Positions 9,058-18,522 of a DNA stretch of 64,000 bases are shown here, piece by piece. The notes under the pieces were generated by a model. It was not told where the DNA came from. It did no database searches and saw nothing but the letters and a program-made list of their open reading frames with translations. Every line of letters starts with the position of its first letter. The stretch's first letter is position 1. This DNA comes from Streptomyces sp. NBRC 110035 (GTDB taxonomy: Bacteria; Actinomycetota; Actinomycetes; Streptomycetales; Streptomycetaceae). A program made the position numbers and the translations under genes. Where the stretch lies: positions 62,947 through 126,946 of the forward strand of contig NZ_BBNN01000031.1 of NCBI RefSeq assembly GCF_000829695.1, given 5' to 3'.

Positions 9058-10626
9058 TCAGCTCGCCTCCAGCACCGCCATCGCCGCGTTGTGTCCCGGT
9101 ATCCCGCTCACCCCTCCCCCGCGCACCGCGCCCGCGCCGCACAGCAGGACGTTGGCGTGCCGGGTCTCCACCCCCCAGCGGCCGGTGCCGTCCTGGGTGT
9201 GGGGCCAGGCCAGGGCGCGGTGGAAGATGTTCCCGCCGGGCAGCCCGAGGTCGCGGTCCAGGTCGAGCGGGGTCTTGGCCTCCAGGCACGGGCGCCCGTC
9301 GGCGTCGGTCGCCAGGCAGTCGGCGAGCGGTTCGGCCAGATGGGTGTCGAGCTGGGCGAGAGTCGCGGCGAGGAGTTCCTCGCGCACGGCGTCGTTGTCG
9401 TGGACGAACAGCCGGGCCGGGGTGTGCAGGCCGAAGAGGGTGAGCGTCTGGTGGCCCTGGGCGGCGAGCTCCGGACCGAGGATCGTCGGGTCGGTGAGTG
9501 AGTGGCAGTAGATCTCGGAGGGCGGAGCGGCGGGCAGCTCACCGGCGGCGGCCCGGGCGTGCGCGGCGGCCAGTTGCCCGTATCCCTCGGCGACGTGAAA
9601 GGTCCCGGCGAACGCCTCGCGCGGGTCGACGGAGCTGTCCCGCAGCCTCGGCAGCCGCGTGAGCAGCATGTTCACCTTCAGCTGGGCGCCCTCGGCAGGG
9701 GCCGGGGGTGTGTCGCCGGTCAGGACGGCCAGTTCTCGCGGGGAGGCGTTCACCAGGACGTGCCGGGCGGCTGCGACGCCCTCGCCGTCGGCAGTGCGGT
9801 GGGCGACCTCGGCGGTGCGGCCGTCCGTGTCGATGCGTGTCACCTCGTGGCCGGTGGCGATGACGGCGTCCGCGTGGCGCGCGGCGGCGGCCAGCGCGTC
9901 GGTGAGCGCGCCCATGCCGCCGACCGGCACGTCCCAGTCGCCGGTGCCGCCGCCGATGACGTGGTAGAGAAAGCAGCGGTTCTGCTCGAGCGCGGGGTCG
10001 TGGGCGTCGGCGAAGGTGCCGATGAGGGCGTCGGTGAGGACCACGCCCCGCACGAGGTCGTCGGTGAAGTTCCTCTCGACGGCGGCACCGATCGGTTCCT
10101 CGAACAGGGTTCGCCAGGCCTCCTCGTCGTCGACGGCGCGGCGCAGTTCCCCGCGGGTGGGCAGCGGTCCGGTGAGCGTGGGGAAGACACGCTCGGCGAC
10201 GCGGCCGGTCATACCGTAGAAGCGCTGCCAGGCCCGGTACTCGCGGTCGGATCCGGTGAGCCGGGCGAACGCCTCCCGGGTGCGCCGCTCACCGCCGCCG
10301 ACCAGCAGCCCGGTGGGCCGGCCGTCGCGTTCGGCGGGGGTGTACGAGGAGACGGTGCGGGAGCGTACCCGGAAGTCGAGCCCCAGCTCCCGGACGATCT
10401 TCCGGGGCAGCAGGCTGACCAGGTACGAGTACCGGGACAGCCGGGCGTCGACACCGGCGAAGGGCCGGGTGGACACCGCCGCCCCGCCGGTGTGGCCGAG
10501 ACGCTCCAGCACCAGCACGGAGCGTCCGGCCCGCGCGAGATAGGCGGCGGCGACAAGGCCGTTGTGGCCTCCGCCGACGATGACGGCGTCGTATGTCCGG
10601 GTTCCGGCTCCCTCGTGTGCGGTCAT
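9058..10626 (-). CDS. phytoene-dehydrogenase-like FAD oxidoreductase (PYROXD2 type)
   Basis: This 522-aa flavoprotein begins with the dinucleotide-binding motif AVIVGGGHNGLVAAAYLARAG and the VLVLERLGHTGGAA segment. It ends with the FAD signature LLCGAGAVRGGGVSGIPGHN. Length and ends fit the NAD(P)/FAD oxidoreductases annotated as COG1233 or PYROXD2-like. These are relatives of CrtI but are not carotenoid desaturases by default. The substrate is unknown. ATG 10626 is chosen over the 5-residue-longer start because ACGAAGAA precedes it. It is well away from the crt cluster and convergent with the secreted hydrolase. Confidence 0.85.
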   Translation of the reverse strand: MTAHEGAGTRTYDAVIVGGGHNGLVAAAYLARAGRSVLVLERLGHTGGAAVSTRPFAGVDARLSRYSYLVSLLPRKIVRELGLDFRVRSRTVSSYTPAERDGRPTGLLVGGGERRTREAFARLTGSDREYRAWQRFYGMTGRVAERVFPTLTGPLPTRGELRRAVDDEEAWRTLFEEPIGAAVERNFTDDLVRGVVLTDALIGTFADAHDPALEQNRCFLYHVIGGGTGDWDVPVGGMGALTDALAAAARHADAVIATGHEVTRIDTDGRTAEVAHRTADGEGVAAARHVLVNASPRELAVLTGDTPPAPAEGAQLKVNMLLTRLPRLRDSSVDPREAFAGTFHVAEGYGQLAAAHARAAAGELPAAPPSEIYCHSLTDPTILGPELAAQGHQTLTLFGLHTPARLFVHDNDAVREELLAATLAQLDTHLAEPLADCLATDADGRPCLEAKTPLDLDRDLGLPGGNIFHRALAWPHTQDGTGRWGVETRHANVLLCGAGAVRGGGVSGIPGHNAAMAVLEAS

Positions 10627-10758
10627 GGTTCTTCGTAGCATGTGAAGATCCGTGCCGACCAGGTGGCGGGCGACGTCCCTGCGCGGAGACCGTCTGCCCG
10701 GCGCGGCGGACCGGCAGGCCCTCCGCTTGCGTGCCCTCCGCCCGTCCTTCGCCGTCCG

Positions 10759-13106
10759 TCACACTCCGCCCACCGCCCGCTGCTGCCGCGGTGGGACCGC
10801 CTCGCGGTGCGGCCCGGCGGCCGCTTCCTCGTCCCCGAGCCGCTCCAGGCACCGGGCCTCGTCGTTGCGGGCGGCGAGGGTGTCGCGGTGGTCCGCTCCG
10901 AGGAGGCGCTCACGGGCGTCGGCCACCCGGCGGTAGTCGGTGAGCGCGTCCGCCCAGCGGCCCAGCCAGCCCAGGCCGACGGCGACCTCGCGGCGGCTGA
11001 CCAGGGTGTCCGGATGGTCGGCGCCGAGGGCGCTCTCGCGCAGCGCGCACACCGTGCGGGACTCCGCGAGGGCCTCGGCCCAGCGGCCGAGCCGGCCGAG
11101 GTTGACGCCCAGGCCGTGCCGGGCGCGCAGGGTCTCGGGGTGGGTGGGGCCCTGGACCCGGGTGCGGTCGTCGACCAGGCCGCGGTAGAGGTCGAGGGCC
11201 TGTGCGGTGCGGCCGAGCCGGCCGAGTCCGATCTCGTAACGGGCGGCGAGCGTGTCGGCGTGGTCCGGGCCGAGCGCCCGCGCGCGAGCGTCGGCGACCT
11301 CCCGGTAGGTCTCCAGGGCATCCGCCCACCGCCCCAGCTGCCCCAGGGTGTAAGCGACTTCGTAGCGGGTGACCAACGTGTCCGGGTGCTCGGGGCCGAG
11401 CACCCGTGCGCGGGCGGCGGCCACCTCGCACGCCATGCTGTACGAGTCCTCCGGGCGGCCCAGCCTGTTGAGGTTGAAGGCGAGGTTGTGCCGGCAGCGC
11501 AGGGTGTCGGGGTGCTCGGCGCCCATGGTGCGCTCGCGCGCCGAGAGCACCGACAGATACACCTGGTGGGCGTCGGAGGGACGGCCCAGCCGGGCAAGTA
11601 CGTATGCCATCTCCTGGCGGACGGCGAGCGTGTCGGGGTGCTCGGAACCGAGCGTGCGGATACGGGTCTCGGCCACGTGCTTGTACTCGCGCAGCGCGTC
11701 GGCGGCGCGGCCGGTGCGGCTGAGGGCGAAGGCGGCCTCGTAGCGGCTGGCGAGGCTGTCGGGGTGGTCCGGGCCGAGGAGGCGGGCCCGCTCCGCTGCC
11801 ACCGCCCGGTGCACTTCCCCCCGCCTCCGTCCAGCGGCCGAGGCGGCCGAGGCTCAGGCCGGCCTTGTGCCGTGCGGCCAGCGTGGCCACCGCCTCGGAC
11901 GACGGGGCGGGCCGCTCGTCCGGCGGGGGCGGGCCGCCGTGGCCGGCCGCCGGGCGGGCGATCCACTCGCCGGAGAGCCCGCCCGCCGGGTCCGGCGGGG
12001 TGCTGCGCGGTCCGGCGACGGCCGCCTTGCGGCCGGAGGTCATGCCGCGTGTCCAGGAGGGCAGCCGGGGCGTGCTGCCCACCGGCCCGGGCCGGTGGGC
12101 CCAGCGCGGCGGGGCGAAACGGTCATCCGCGTCGGACGGGCCGGCGGGCTCCGGCCAGTCCGGCACCGCGACCGGTGCCACGGCCAGAGCCGCGGTCGGC
12201 ACCGTCGGGACCGCCTGGGCCGTCTCGACGGCCCGGCCCGCCGCCGGCGCCGGCTGCAGGGCCGACGCGGCCCGCAACGCGCCGACACGACGGGCCAGTT
12301 CGCGTGCGCTGTCGGGGCGCCCGGCGGGTTCCTTGGCCAGCAGGTCGAGGATGATCCGCTCGAGGCGCTCGGGCAGTTCGGCGCGGTGGCCGGGGCGGGG
12401 TGTCACGGTGCCCGACCAGGATCGCCCACGCGTCGTCGAGGTCGAACAGCGGTACCCCGGTGGCGATCTCGTAGAGCACGCAGCCGAAGGAGTACAGGTC
12501 GCTGCGCCGGTCGACGCCGGTGCCGCTGATCTGCTCCGGTGACATGTAGTGCGGGGTCCCCATCGCGACGCCGGTGCCGGTCAGCCGGGAGGTGAACCCG
12601 ATGTCGTGGCCGAGGCGGGCGATGCCGAAGTCGCAGATCTTCACCGTCCCGTCGGCGAGCCGCACGATGTTGGCGGGCTTCAGGTCCCGGTGCACGATGC
12701 CCTGGTCATGGGTGTGGGCGAGGGCGGCGGCGACCTGCTCGGCGATCTCCACCACTTCGTCGACCGGCAGCGGATGCTGCTTGTTCTCCTCCAGGAGGCG
12801 ACTGAGATCACGGCCCTGGAGCAGTTCCATCACCAGGTACAGGACACCGTCGTACTCACCGAAGTCGTGCACGACGGTGATCCCGCGGTGCTGCAGGGAC
12901 GCCGCCACCCGGGCCTCCCGCCGGAAGCGCTCACGCAGCACCCGGCTGAACGCGTGGTCGTGCTGTGCGCCCACCGGCTTGAGGCACTTCACCGCGACCT
13001 CTCTGCCGAGCGACTCGTCGCGTGCCCGCCACACCTCCCCCATGCCACCCCGCCCGATCGGATCGACCAGCCGGTACCGGCCGTGGATCAGCCTGCTGTC
13101 CCTCAT
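10759..13106 (-). pseudogene. Ser/Thr protein kinase-TPR protein, two frameshifts
   Basis: From ATG 13106 the frame encodes a Hanks-type kinase: GRGGMGEVW, AVKCL, HRDLKPANIV, ICDFGIARL and GTPHYMSPEQ. At about 12389-12392 the frame shifts; the next frame continues the kinase C-lobe (ELPERLERIILDLLAKEP) and a Pro/Ala-rich linker. At the C6 run 11817-11822 (G6 in the gene) a second shift leads into eight TPR-like repeats of about 42 residues, each with an H-P-D-T-L-x-x-R core and LGRLGRW. Reading the G6 as G5 restores TEAGEVHRAVAAER. There is no membrane segment, so it would be a soluble signalling kinase that recognises partners through its TPRs. Stop is at 10759. If the indels are sequencing errors, the gene is intact. 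Confidence 0.8.
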
Positions 13107-13203
13107 CGTCCGCCCCCGTGAGTGTCCAACGCGCCCTCCCCCGGCCCGTCCAGTATGACGATGTCTCACCCGATTTTGTACGGTGCCGCGCGCGTACGTG
13201 ACG

Positions 13204-13587
13204 TCAGTGTGCCGAGGAAGCCAGGGTGTCGAGGAACTCCGTGCAGGCCTGCGCACAGGTTCGGCATGCCTCGGCCGTGCGTTCCGCGCCGGGGTGCCCG
13301 TCGAAGGCGTGCGCGCCCTCGAGGCACACCTGCCGGCACCATTCGACCTGGACCCGGACGGTCTCCTCGTCCGTCTGACTGCCCTCGGACAGTACGCGGC
13401 TGGTGGCGTCGCACACCTCCGCGCAGATGACGCCCTTGCGCCGCACGGATTCCTGGGGCGTGCCGCCACCGGGATCCACCAGGCTCGCCCGCACCGCGCA
13501 GGCCCGCGAGCATTCCGCGCACGCCTGCGCGCAGCCGAACCGGTCCTCGAGATACCGGTACAGCTCCTGCTCGGATGTCGTCGTCAC
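13204..13587 (-). CDS. cysteine-rich four-helix protein, DUF326 (copper-binding type)
   Basis: This 127-aa protein from GTG 13587 has eleven cysteines, arranged as CAQACAECSRAC, ICAEVC, WCRQVC and ACRTCAQAC. This is the DUF326 or Csp-like pattern, in which helical-bundle cysteines line a core that stores Cu(I) in characterised relatives. No Tat or Sec signal is visible, so it would be cytosolic. It is a single gene, with the kinase downstream on the same strand and a DUF6479-like gene divergent. Confidence 0.88.
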   Translation of the reverse strand: MTTTSEQELYRYLEDRFGCAQACAECSRACAVRASLVDPGGGTPQESVRRKGVICAEVCDATSRVLSEGSQTDEETVRVQVEWCRQVCLEGAHAFDGHPGAERTAEACRTCAQACTEFLDTLASSAH

Positions 13588-13683
13588 CCAGCGCGGGTAG
13601 CCATCACCGCGGGCGGTGAAACCCACTGGTGCCGACTGCCTGCCCGGCGGGTTCACCGGGGGGACCGGGGGTACCCGCGGACC

Positions 13684-14073
13684 ATGACGAACACTGCGAC
13701 GGACACCCCGTGGATGGAAGCAGCCGACCTCGCCGCGAGCCGCGGGATCATGGGCATCGGCCTCGTTGTGGCGGCCGTGCTGGTCGTGGGCCTGCTGATC
13801 GGCCTGTTCGCGTTCGGCAGCAAGCGGGTCGGGCAGGGTGACTCGCCCAGGCCACGCCCCGACGAGCAGCCCCGGATGCCTGAGGGGGGCCCGGTCCATG
13901 AGGTCCGGGAACACCGGGAGCCCGACGAGATGCCCCGGAGCGACGACCGGCTGACGCCGCACGACCTGCACGGAGGCAGCTCCGGCAGCCGCCCCGTGAC
14001 CTCGCAGGAACGGCCTCGCCGGGAGGAGGGCGGCAGCGGCGCGTTCGGCAGTGGCGGGCCGGGGCACCGCTGA
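13684..14073 (+). CDS. small single-pass membrane protein, DUF6479-like
   Basis: This 129-aa protein has one transmembrane segment at about residues 23-47 (IGLVVAAVLVVGLLIGLFAF), flanked by GSKR. A long polar tail rich in Pro, Glu and Arg follows (EGGPVHEVREHREPDEMP). This arrangement and the PEGGPVHEVREHREPDE stretch match the DUF6479 family of Streptomyces, whose function is unknown. The start ATG 13684 is clear. It lies 81 bases before the next small gene on the same strand. Confidence 0.8.
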   Translation: MTNTATDTPWMEAADLAASRGIMGIGLVVAAVLVVGLLIGLFAFGSKRVGQGDSPRPRPDEQPRMPEGGPVHEVREHREPDEMPRSDDRLTPHDLHGGSSGSRPVTSQERPRREEGGSGAFGSGGPGHR

Positions 14074-14154
14074 CCACCGGCGGACCCCACCGTCTTCCTG
14101 CCGCGAACGTCGCAGTGGCACACCGTAGTCACCGTGAACAAGGAAGTGAGCACC

Positions 14155-14511
14155 ATGGCAGACCCCGCACGCGAGACCCTGCCGCTGCCCGATTACGACC
14201 ATCTGCCGATCGGCGGCCTGGAGAGCCGTGTGCGCGCGCTGTCCGCGGACGAGGTGGAGGAAGTCCTGGACTACGAGCGTGCGCACGGCGACCGCCTCCC
14301 GGTGATCGAATTGCTGGCGGCCCGTCTGGATCAGTTGCGCACGGGTTCCGAGCCGACGTCGGGCGACCCGGGGGCACTGCGTCCCGAGCAGGGCGCGGGC
14401 CGCACGGGCTCCCCCGTCTCGCCCGCCACCTCGCCGCAGCCGTTCGGCCCGCCACCGCACGGCACCCCCGACCAGCGGGGCAGGCCGAAGGGCGACCGCA
14501 TGGAAGGCTGA
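14155..14511 (+). CDS. conserved hypothetical protein, 118 aa
   Basis: The folded part is residues 1-65: LPDYDHLPIGGLESRVRALS followed by EVEEVLDYERAHGDRLPV and LLAARLDQL. The remainder is a Pro/Gly/Ser-rich tail. ATG 14155 is preferred over GTG 14134 because AAGGAAGTGAG precedes it. The acidic helical head resembles a small protein family common in Streptomyces beside stress genes, but I cannot name it with confidence. Confidence 0.7.
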   Translation: MADPARETLPLPDYDHLPIGGLESRVRALSADEVEEVLDYERAHGDRLPVIELLAARLDQLRTGSEPTSGDPGALRPEQGAGRTGSPVSPATSPQPFGPPPHGTPDQRGRPKGDRMEG

Positions 14512-14708
14512 CCCGTCCGGCACCGCCGCCCTGCGCCTCGCGCGCGCTCCGGAGCGGGCCATGAGCTCATCGACCGCGTCACGCGGGCGTGGAGCTCACG
14601 GCCCGCTCCTTCGTTCGCCCCACGTGAGATGGATCACGGCGCCCGGGTGCATCGTGGGGCGGGGTCCAGCGTCTTTGTCCGGGTGTAGGGGTTCGAACGG
14701 ACGGGACG

Positions 14709-14951
14709 GTGAGGATGGAGCGGTTTCGGGCAGACGGCTTCGACGAGTTCGCGGCTGCCCGCTGGGGGGCGCTGCTCCATGTCGCGCGTCTGCTCACCGG
14801 CGGCGACCGGCAGCGTGCCGAGGACCTGGTGCAGGAGGCCCTGGTGAAGCTGTGGTTCGCCTGGCCGAGGGTCGCCGAGCAGGCGCCGGACGCGTACGTC
14901 CGGCAGGTGCTCGTGCGGCTGGCGGCCCGTTCCGCCCGGCGGCGCTGGTGA
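14709..14951 (+). CDS. SigE-family ECF sigma factor, region-2 half
   Basis: This 80-aa product contains the sigma region 2 of SigE-type ECF factors: FDEFAAARWGALLHVARLLTGG followed by QRAEDLVQEALVKLWFAWP. It stops at TGA 14949-14951, exactly where region 2 gives way to the linker. The same reading frame continues after the stop with GERPVDQLPDRP and then region 4. If the TGA were TGG, the product would be one normal-length factor of about 170 residues. Either a nonsense mutation has split the gene or it encodes a two-part factor. GTG 14709 or ATG 14715 could start it. Confidence 0.75.
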   Translation: MRMERFRADGFDEFAAARWGALLHVARLLTGGDRQRAEDLVQEALVKLWFAWPRVAEQAPDAYVRQVLVRLAARSARRRW

Positions 14952-14963
14952 GGTGAGCGTCCG

Positions 14964-15221
14964 GTGGATCAGCTGCCCGACCGGCCCGATCCGGGTGATG
15001 TGTCGTCGGTCGTGGCGGAACGTTCGCGGCTGGAGGCCGCGTTGGCCCTGCTGCCGCCCCGGCAGCGGGCCGCGGTGGTGCTGCGTTACTGCGAGGACCT
15101 GCCCGAGGCCCAGGTGGCGCGGGCCCTCGGCTGCCCGGTGGGCACCGCCCGGTCCCACGCGTCGCGGGGCGTGGCGCGACTGCGGCAGATCCTGTCCGAC
15201 GCCGTCAGGCCCGTGGGATGA
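14964..15221 (+). CDS. SigE-family ECF sigma factor, region-4 half
   Basis: This 85-aa frame from GTG 14964 carries sigma region 4. LEAALALLPPRQRAAVVLRY precedes the helix-turn-helix EDLPEAQVARALGCPVGTAR and SHASRGVARLRQIL. GAGGTGAG at 14950-14957 is well placed as a ribosome site for the GTG, so this half could be translated separately. The stop overlaps the ATG at 15218 of the following gene, the usual arrangement for a sigma and its membrane anti-sigma partner. Confidence 0.7.
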   Translation: MDQLPDRPDPGDVSSVVAERSRLEAALALLPPRQRAAVVLRYCEDLPEAQVARALGCPVGTARSHASRGVARLRQILSDAVRPVG

Positions 15222-15232
15222 GGGGAGAACCG

Positions 15233-15742
15233 ATGGACGACTTCGAGCGGGAGCTGACGCACATGCTGCGCGGCCCCCGGCAGCAGGCCCCCTTCGATTC
15301 CGAACAGCGGGAGCGGCTGTACCGGGGCGTCCGGGCCCGTCACCGGTCCCGGACGCTGTGGCGGGCGGGCGGCTCGGCCCTGGCGGTGGCCGGGCTCAGC
15401 GCCGTACTCGCCCTGCTGCCCGGCCTCGGCTCCGACTCCCGGCCGCCTGCCGATCACCGTCCGCCGCCCGCGACCGGTCCGACGTCGCCCCCGGCGGTCC
15501 CGACGCCCACTCCACCGGCGACGAGCTCGGCCACCAGCACCTCCCACCCGCCCGTGAGCCCGCCCGTCACCACCGGCGCCGACACCGGTGCCCCGGGGAG
15601 CAGCTCACCGACCACGGCCCCACCGCCCACCACGGCGGGCGGGAGCGAGCCGACCTCGGCGCCGGCGTCACCCCCGCCCACCTCGAAGCCTCCGCCCTCG
15701 CCCTCCTTCCCGGCCGGCCCCGAGTCGGCCGGAAGCGGGTAG
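15233..15742 (+). CDS. membrane-anchored partner of the sigma factor (anti-sigma-like)
   Basis: This protein of about 169 aa has a short cytoplasmic head (MDDFERELTHMLRGPRQQAPF), then one transmembrane segment (LAVAGLSAVLALLPGLG, about residues 50-67), then a long Pro/Thr/Ser-rich external tail. SigE-type sigma genes in Streptomyces are typically followed by such a protein, which is thought to sequester the sigma factor. ATG 15233 is preferred for its GAGGGGAGA site; ATG 15218 overlaps the sigma stop and would also work. There is no zinc motif. Confidence 0.7.
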   Translation: MDDFERELTHMLRGPRQQAPFDSEQRERLYRGVRARHRSRTLWRAGGSALAVAGLSAVLALLPGLGSDSRPPADHRPPPATGPTSPPAVPTPTPPATSSATSTSHPPVSPPVTTGADTGAPGSSSPTTAPPPTTAGGSEPTSAPASPPPTSKPPPSPSFPAGPESAGSG

Positions 15743-15886
15743 CCGCAGCACCGCGCCGCCCTGCCCCGGCCGGGCGCCCCGTTCGCCCCCGGGACCTTCG
15801 CTCCGACCACCACCACGGGCGCATTGGCATGCTCACCTCGGAATGGGGGATTCTGCCCTACGCCGCAAAGTGACCGTGAACCAGCC

Positions 15887-17145
15887 ATGAGAACCGCCGG
15901 ACGGCCTGCACCGGCCGACAACGACGACAAGGACAGCGACGGCGGGCACCCGAACCCCGTACTCGACCTGGTCGTCCCCGTGCACAACGAGGAGAAGGAC
16001 CTGGAGCGGTGCGTCCGGCGCCTGCACGCGCATCTCGTGGAGACGTTCCCGTACTCCTTCCGGATCACCGTCGCCGACAACGCCAGCACCGACGCCACCC
16101 CTCGGATCGCCGCCCGGCTGGCCCGGGAACTGCCCGGTACGTGCTGGATCCGGCTGGCCGAGAAGGGACGCGGGCGCGCGCTGCACACCGCCTGGTCCGG
16201 CTCCGGGCCCCGGTGCTCGCGTACCTGGACGTGGACCTTTCCACCGGTCTCGCGGCCCTGCTGCCCCTCGTGGCCCCGCTGATCTCCGGGCATTCGGACC
16301 TCGCGATCGGCACCCGGCTGGCGCGCGGCTCCCAGGTCGTGCGCGGACCGAAGCGGGAGATCGTCTCCCGCTGCTACAACGGCCTGCTGCGCGGCACCCT
16401 CGCCGTGGGGTTCTCCGACGCGCAGTGCGGTTTCAAAGCCGTACGCCGGGACGTCGCCGAACAGTTGCTGCCCCTGGTGGAGGACAGGGGATGGTTCTTC
16501 GACACCGAACTCCTGGTGATCGCCGAGCGGGCCGGACTGCGCATCCACGAGGTGCCGGTCGACTGGGTGGACGATCCCGACAGCCGGGTCCGCATCGTCT
16601 CCACGGCGCTGGCGGATCTGCGCGGCATGGCCCGGCTGGGGCGTGCCCTGGCCGGCGGCCGGCTGCCGTTGACCGCACTGCGCCGGGGCGGAGGTCTCGA
16701 GCGGGTCGCGGAGTTGCCGCCCGGCCTGGCCGGTCAGCTGCTGCGCTTCGCCGCGGTCGGTGCCGCAAGCACCCTGTGCCACCTGCTGCTCTACACCGCG
16801 CTCCGGGTCTTCACCGGCGCCCAGGCCGCCAACGCGCTCGCCCTGCTGGCCAGCGCGATCGCCAACACGGCCGCGAACCGGCGGCTGACCTTCGGGGTGC
16901 GCGGCCGGCACGGGGTGCTCGGGCACCAGCTCAAAGGGCTGGCCGCCTTCCCGGTCGGCCTCGCGCTCACCAGCGGGGCGCTCGCCGTCCTGCACCGCGC
17001 CGCCCCCGGGGCCGGTCCCGGCACGGAACTGCCGGTCCTGGTCCTCGCCAACCTCGCAGCGACCCTGCTGTGCTTCCTCCTCCTTCGGGCCTGGGTGTTC
17101 CCCGGCCGCAGCACCCGCCGTACGACAGGACCCTCCGCCTCATGA
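15887..17145 (+). pseudogene. GT2 glycosyltransferase fused to a GtrA membrane domain, one frameshift
   Basis: The N-terminal domain is a dolichol-phosphate-mannose-synthase-like GT2 fold: LDLVVPVHNEEKDLERCV, ITVADNASTDATPRIA and then YLDVDLSTG (the DxD). A frameshift at 16201-16212 separates HTAWSGS from APVLAYLDVDL. The second frame continues with RGPKREIVSRCYN, DAQCGFKAVRRD and FFDTELLVIA. About residues 285-400 form a four-helix GtrA domain (FAAVGAASTLCHLLLYTALRV). Such enzymes transfer a sugar to a polyprenyl phosphate. The stop overlaps the start of the next gene (ATGA at 17142), so the two are probably translated together in an envelope-glycan pathway. Confidence 0.82.
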
Positions 17146-18446
17146 GCAGCACCGTCCGGACCGGCCGTCCGGCAGACCCGTCGGACTCCGCGGACCGGGC
17201 GCCGGATCCGACGCCCTGGCCCGATGTCTCCCCTGCGGTGGACGCCGGCCAAAGCCCTCCGGAGCGGCAGCGGCGGGCCGTCGCGCGCCACGGGCCCGTC
17301 CTCGCGACGTACGGCGTGCTCAAGCTCGTGGGGTTCGCCGCCTTCATGTACCTGCTCGACTCGGCCGGCGACTTCCGCGGGAAGCATCCCCGCTTCGGCG
17401 GCGGCGACCACACCTGGGACGTGCTGGGCAGCTGGGACGGCTGGTGGTACCAGCAGATCGCCCTGCACGGCTACGACCCGGCCCCGGAGCCCGTCCCCGG
17501 CGCCACCGGCATGATCACCCTGAAGGGCAACTCGGCGGCGTTCTTCCCGCTCTACCCGACACTGATGCGGCTGGTCTCGGAGGTCACGGGGCTCGGCCCG
17601 TACGGCGCCGGGATGACCGTCTCGGTCGTCTGCTCGTTCGTCGCGGCGCTCGGGATCCACGCGGTCACGGCCCGAGTGGGTGGGCGGCGGGCCGGTCTGG
17701 CCGCCGTCGGCCTGTGGGCGGTGTGGCCGGGTTCCGGCGCCGAGTGGGCGGTGTACTCCGAGTCCCTGTACACGGCTCTGGCCGTGTGGGCCTGCTACGC
17801 CGTCATCACCCGCCGCTGGCTCGTCGCCGGGCTGCTCACGTTCCTCGCCGGGCTCGCTCGGCCGACCGCCGTCACCCTGGTCGCGGCCCTCGCCGTCGCC
17901 GGGCTGATCGCGGTGTGCCGGCGGCGGGAGGACATCCGCCGTCCGCTGCTCGCCGTGGCGATCGCCCCGCTGGGAACGCTCGGCTACCTCGGCTGGGTCG
18001 GCCACCGCATGGGCGACTGGGGCGGGTACAGCAAGCTCCAGGACGGCGCGTGGGGCCACACGTTCGACTACGGCCGGCACAGCATCGGCGTCCTGACCTC
18101 GGTCCCCGTGGGCCATTTCGACTACCTGTTCGCGATGCCCTTCGAGGACGTCATCGGTGTCGGAATGGTCCTGCTCGTGCCGGTCCTCACCGTGCTGCTG
18201 GTCCGGTTGCGCCCACCCGCCGTGCTCGTCGTGTACACGGTGCTGTCGTACCTGATGGTGATGGGCACCCAGCAGTACTTCGGCAATGTCTCGCGCCATC
18301 TCCTCCCCCTGTTCCCCCTCCTGATCCCGCTCGCCCTGGCCATGCGCCGCCTCCGGCTGCCCTCGCTGGCCACCGTGCTCGGCACGGCGGCACTGGCCTC
18401 CGGGTCGTACGCGGGCTACGTGCTGTTCGAGCTCGGGGTGCCGTAG
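17142..18446 (+). CDS. PIG-V-like polytopic mannosyltransferase
   Basis: This 434-aa protein has a polar N-terminus of about 45 residues and some nine hydrophobic segments. The loop SWDGWWYQQIALHGYD near residues 95-115 is the W-D-x-x-W-Y-motif of PIG-V/GT-C enzymes, followed by AAFFPLYPTLMR. GT-C enzymes use polyprenyl-phosphate sugars, which the upstream GT2-GtrA protein would supply. The ATGA overlap at 17142 supports a functional pair. The target, a glycoprotein or glycolipid, is unknown. The C-terminus ends in a membrane helix, as is normal for the family. Confidence 0.85.
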   Translation: MSSTVRTGRPADPSDSADRAPDPTPWPDVSPAVDAGQSPPERQRRAVARHGPVLATYGVLKLVGFAAFMYLLDSAGDFRGKHPRFGGGDHTWDVLGSWDGWWYQQIALHGYDPAPEPVPGATGMITLKGNSAAFFPLYPTLMRLVSEVTGLGPYGAGMTVSVVCSFVAALGIHAVTARVGGRRAGLAAVGLWAVWPGSGAEWAVYSESLYTALAVWACYAVITRRWLVAGLLTFLAGLARPTAVTLVAALAVAGLIAVCRRREDIRRPLLAVAIAPLGTLGYLGWVGHRMGDWGGYSKLQDGAWGHTFDYGRHSIGVLTSVPVGHFDYLFAMPFEDVIGVGMVLLVPVLTVLLVRLRPPAVLVVYTVLSYLMVMGTQQYFGNVSRHLLPLFPLLIPLALAMRRLRLPSLATVLGTAALASGSYAGYVLFELGVP

Positions 18447-18522
18447 GACCCGCACCGCGTCTTCGGTGGACCGTGCCCGGGGCACGGTCGGCCGGACGGT
18501 GTCGGCGCTCCGGCACCGGTGG

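Noticed and set aside
11817..11822. G6 run in the kinase-TPR gene considered as a programmed frameshift site
   Set aside because: A second unrelated shift in the same gene and many others in the window make sequence error or decay more likely than programmed recoding.
14949..14951. TGA in the sigma gene considered as a selenocysteine codon
   Set aside because: There is no redox-enzyme context and no sign of a SECIS hairpin. Sigma factors do not use selenocysteine.
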